Of a stretch of DNA of 64,000 nucleotides, positions 63,763 to 64,000 are shown in pieces (the stretch's first letter is position 1; each line of letters starts with the position of its first letter). The notes beneath the pieces are model-generated. The model was not told where the DNA came from. It did no database searches and saw only the letters and a program-made list of their open reading frames with translations. The stretch spans positions 316,448 through 380,447 of the forward strand of contig NZ_JADIZJ010000005.1 in the NCBI RefSeq assembly GCF_016704835.1, given 5' to 3'. A program made the translations under genes and the position numbers. The DNA is from Sphingopyxis sp. GTDB taxonomy: Bacteria; Pseudomonadota; Alphaproteobacteria; Sphingomonadales; Sphingomonadaceae.

Positions 63763-64000
63763 CTAGTTGATCGCCGCAGCCGTCCAACTCGCGATTTCGT
63801 CGGCCATTTCAAGGCTCGCGCGATCAAAGGCTTCGACGATACTCGAAACGCTATTTGCACTTGCTGACCTATCAAGGACGATGCGCGTGACTGCCAGTGG
63901 TTCCGATTCTTTGGATCGGCTTAGTTCCACTTGCGCGGCGATGCGAATGATCGGGGCCGCGTCGGGCCCTGGTCGTAATAGGCTGCAAAGAAGAAAGCCG
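63763..64000 (-). CDS. ABC-type transport auxiliary lipoprotein, partial
   Basis: The minus-strand frame ends TAG at 63763 and runs off the right edge. The 78 visible residues read APIIRIAAQVELSRSKESEP, then LAVTRIVLDRSASANSVSSI and VEAFDRASLEMADEIASWT. This is the ending of ABC_trans_aux/PqiC-type lipoproteins that accompany Mla-like lipid transporters. The lipobox is outside the window. A short gap without a gene separates it from the TetR gene. Confidence 0.65.
   Translation of the reverse strand, partial: GFLLCSLLRPGPDAAPIIRIAAQVELSRSKESEPLAVTRIVLDRSASANSVSSIVEAFDRASLEMADEIASWTAAAIN

Overview
The window is 64 kb of GC-rich DNA with dense, short-spaced and often overlapping genes. The gene set points to an alphaproteobacterium of the order Sphingomonadales: crtB/crtI/crtY carotenoid genes, a TonB receptor with a PepSY membrane partner, an ATP12-type chaperone, a CrcB–RluA–ATP12 run, and the ybeY/corC and lnt/metK/trmB housekeeping genes. 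Sphingopyxis is my best guess for the genus, but that is inference from gene content only.

Layout. 0–6 kb: a glycine-zipper protein cut by the left edge, a periplasmic Clp-fold protein, corC and ybeY, then alanine dehydrogenase diverging from an Lrp/AsnC regulator. 6–15.5 kb: a soluble chemoreceptor with a globin-like sensor, an SDR, PrmA, phenylalanine hydroxylase, a metal-uptake operon (DUF2946-like, TonB receptor, PepSY protein) and a sterol-desaturase-type hydroxylase. 15.7–22.1 kb: a minus-strand run bamD–recN–2OG oxygenase–GNAT–monooxygenase–ligA. 22–30 kb: cyclophilin, an overlapping phosphoribosyltransferase/adenine deaminase pair (purine salvage), an MreB without MreCD, CorA, a GST and an HWE-type histidine kinase. 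31–34.6 kb: a LacI regulator, a diguanylate cyclase, an orphan Flp pilin and an exported RidA protein. 35–42 kb: aconitase (frameshifted), tRNA-Val, CrcB, RluA, a PaiB-like protein and ATP12. 42–47.5 kb: an acyl-CoA block interrupted by a dead response regulator. 47.6–54 kb: PnuC/NadR-like NAD salvage fused by overlaps to the carotenoid genes. 54–59 kb: lnt, metK, an exported unknown protein and trmB. 59–64 kb: an integrase followed by remnants and broken genes, a TetR regulator and the end of an ABC-transport auxiliary lipoprotein.

Themes. (1) Stop/start overlaps (ATGA, GTGA, TGATG, TAATG) link many genes into operons: ligA–recN, the crt/NAD cluster, crcB–rluA, and the phosphoribosyltransferase–adenine deaminase pair. 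(2) Mosaic palindromic repeats sit in at least ten intergenic gaps. (3) Several otherwise intact genes (acnA, an rluA tail, a carotenoid-type hydroxylase, an acyl-CoA ligase) are broken by small insertions or deletions, mostly in G or C runs, and the 3' end of acnA runs into an abnormal homopolymer-rich patch. Sequencing or assembly error must be ruled out before these are called pseudogenes. (4) The most striking unexplained structure is a 63-bp palindrome with 27-bp perfect arms. It covers both start codons of the divergent pair crtY and the hydroxylase. Also notable are a hairpin that buries the ribosome-binding site of an exported protein after metK, and a 31-bp-spaced direct repeat at the ald/lrp divergent promoter.

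I saw no rRNA, no CRISPR array, no complete insertion sequence and no clear defence system.
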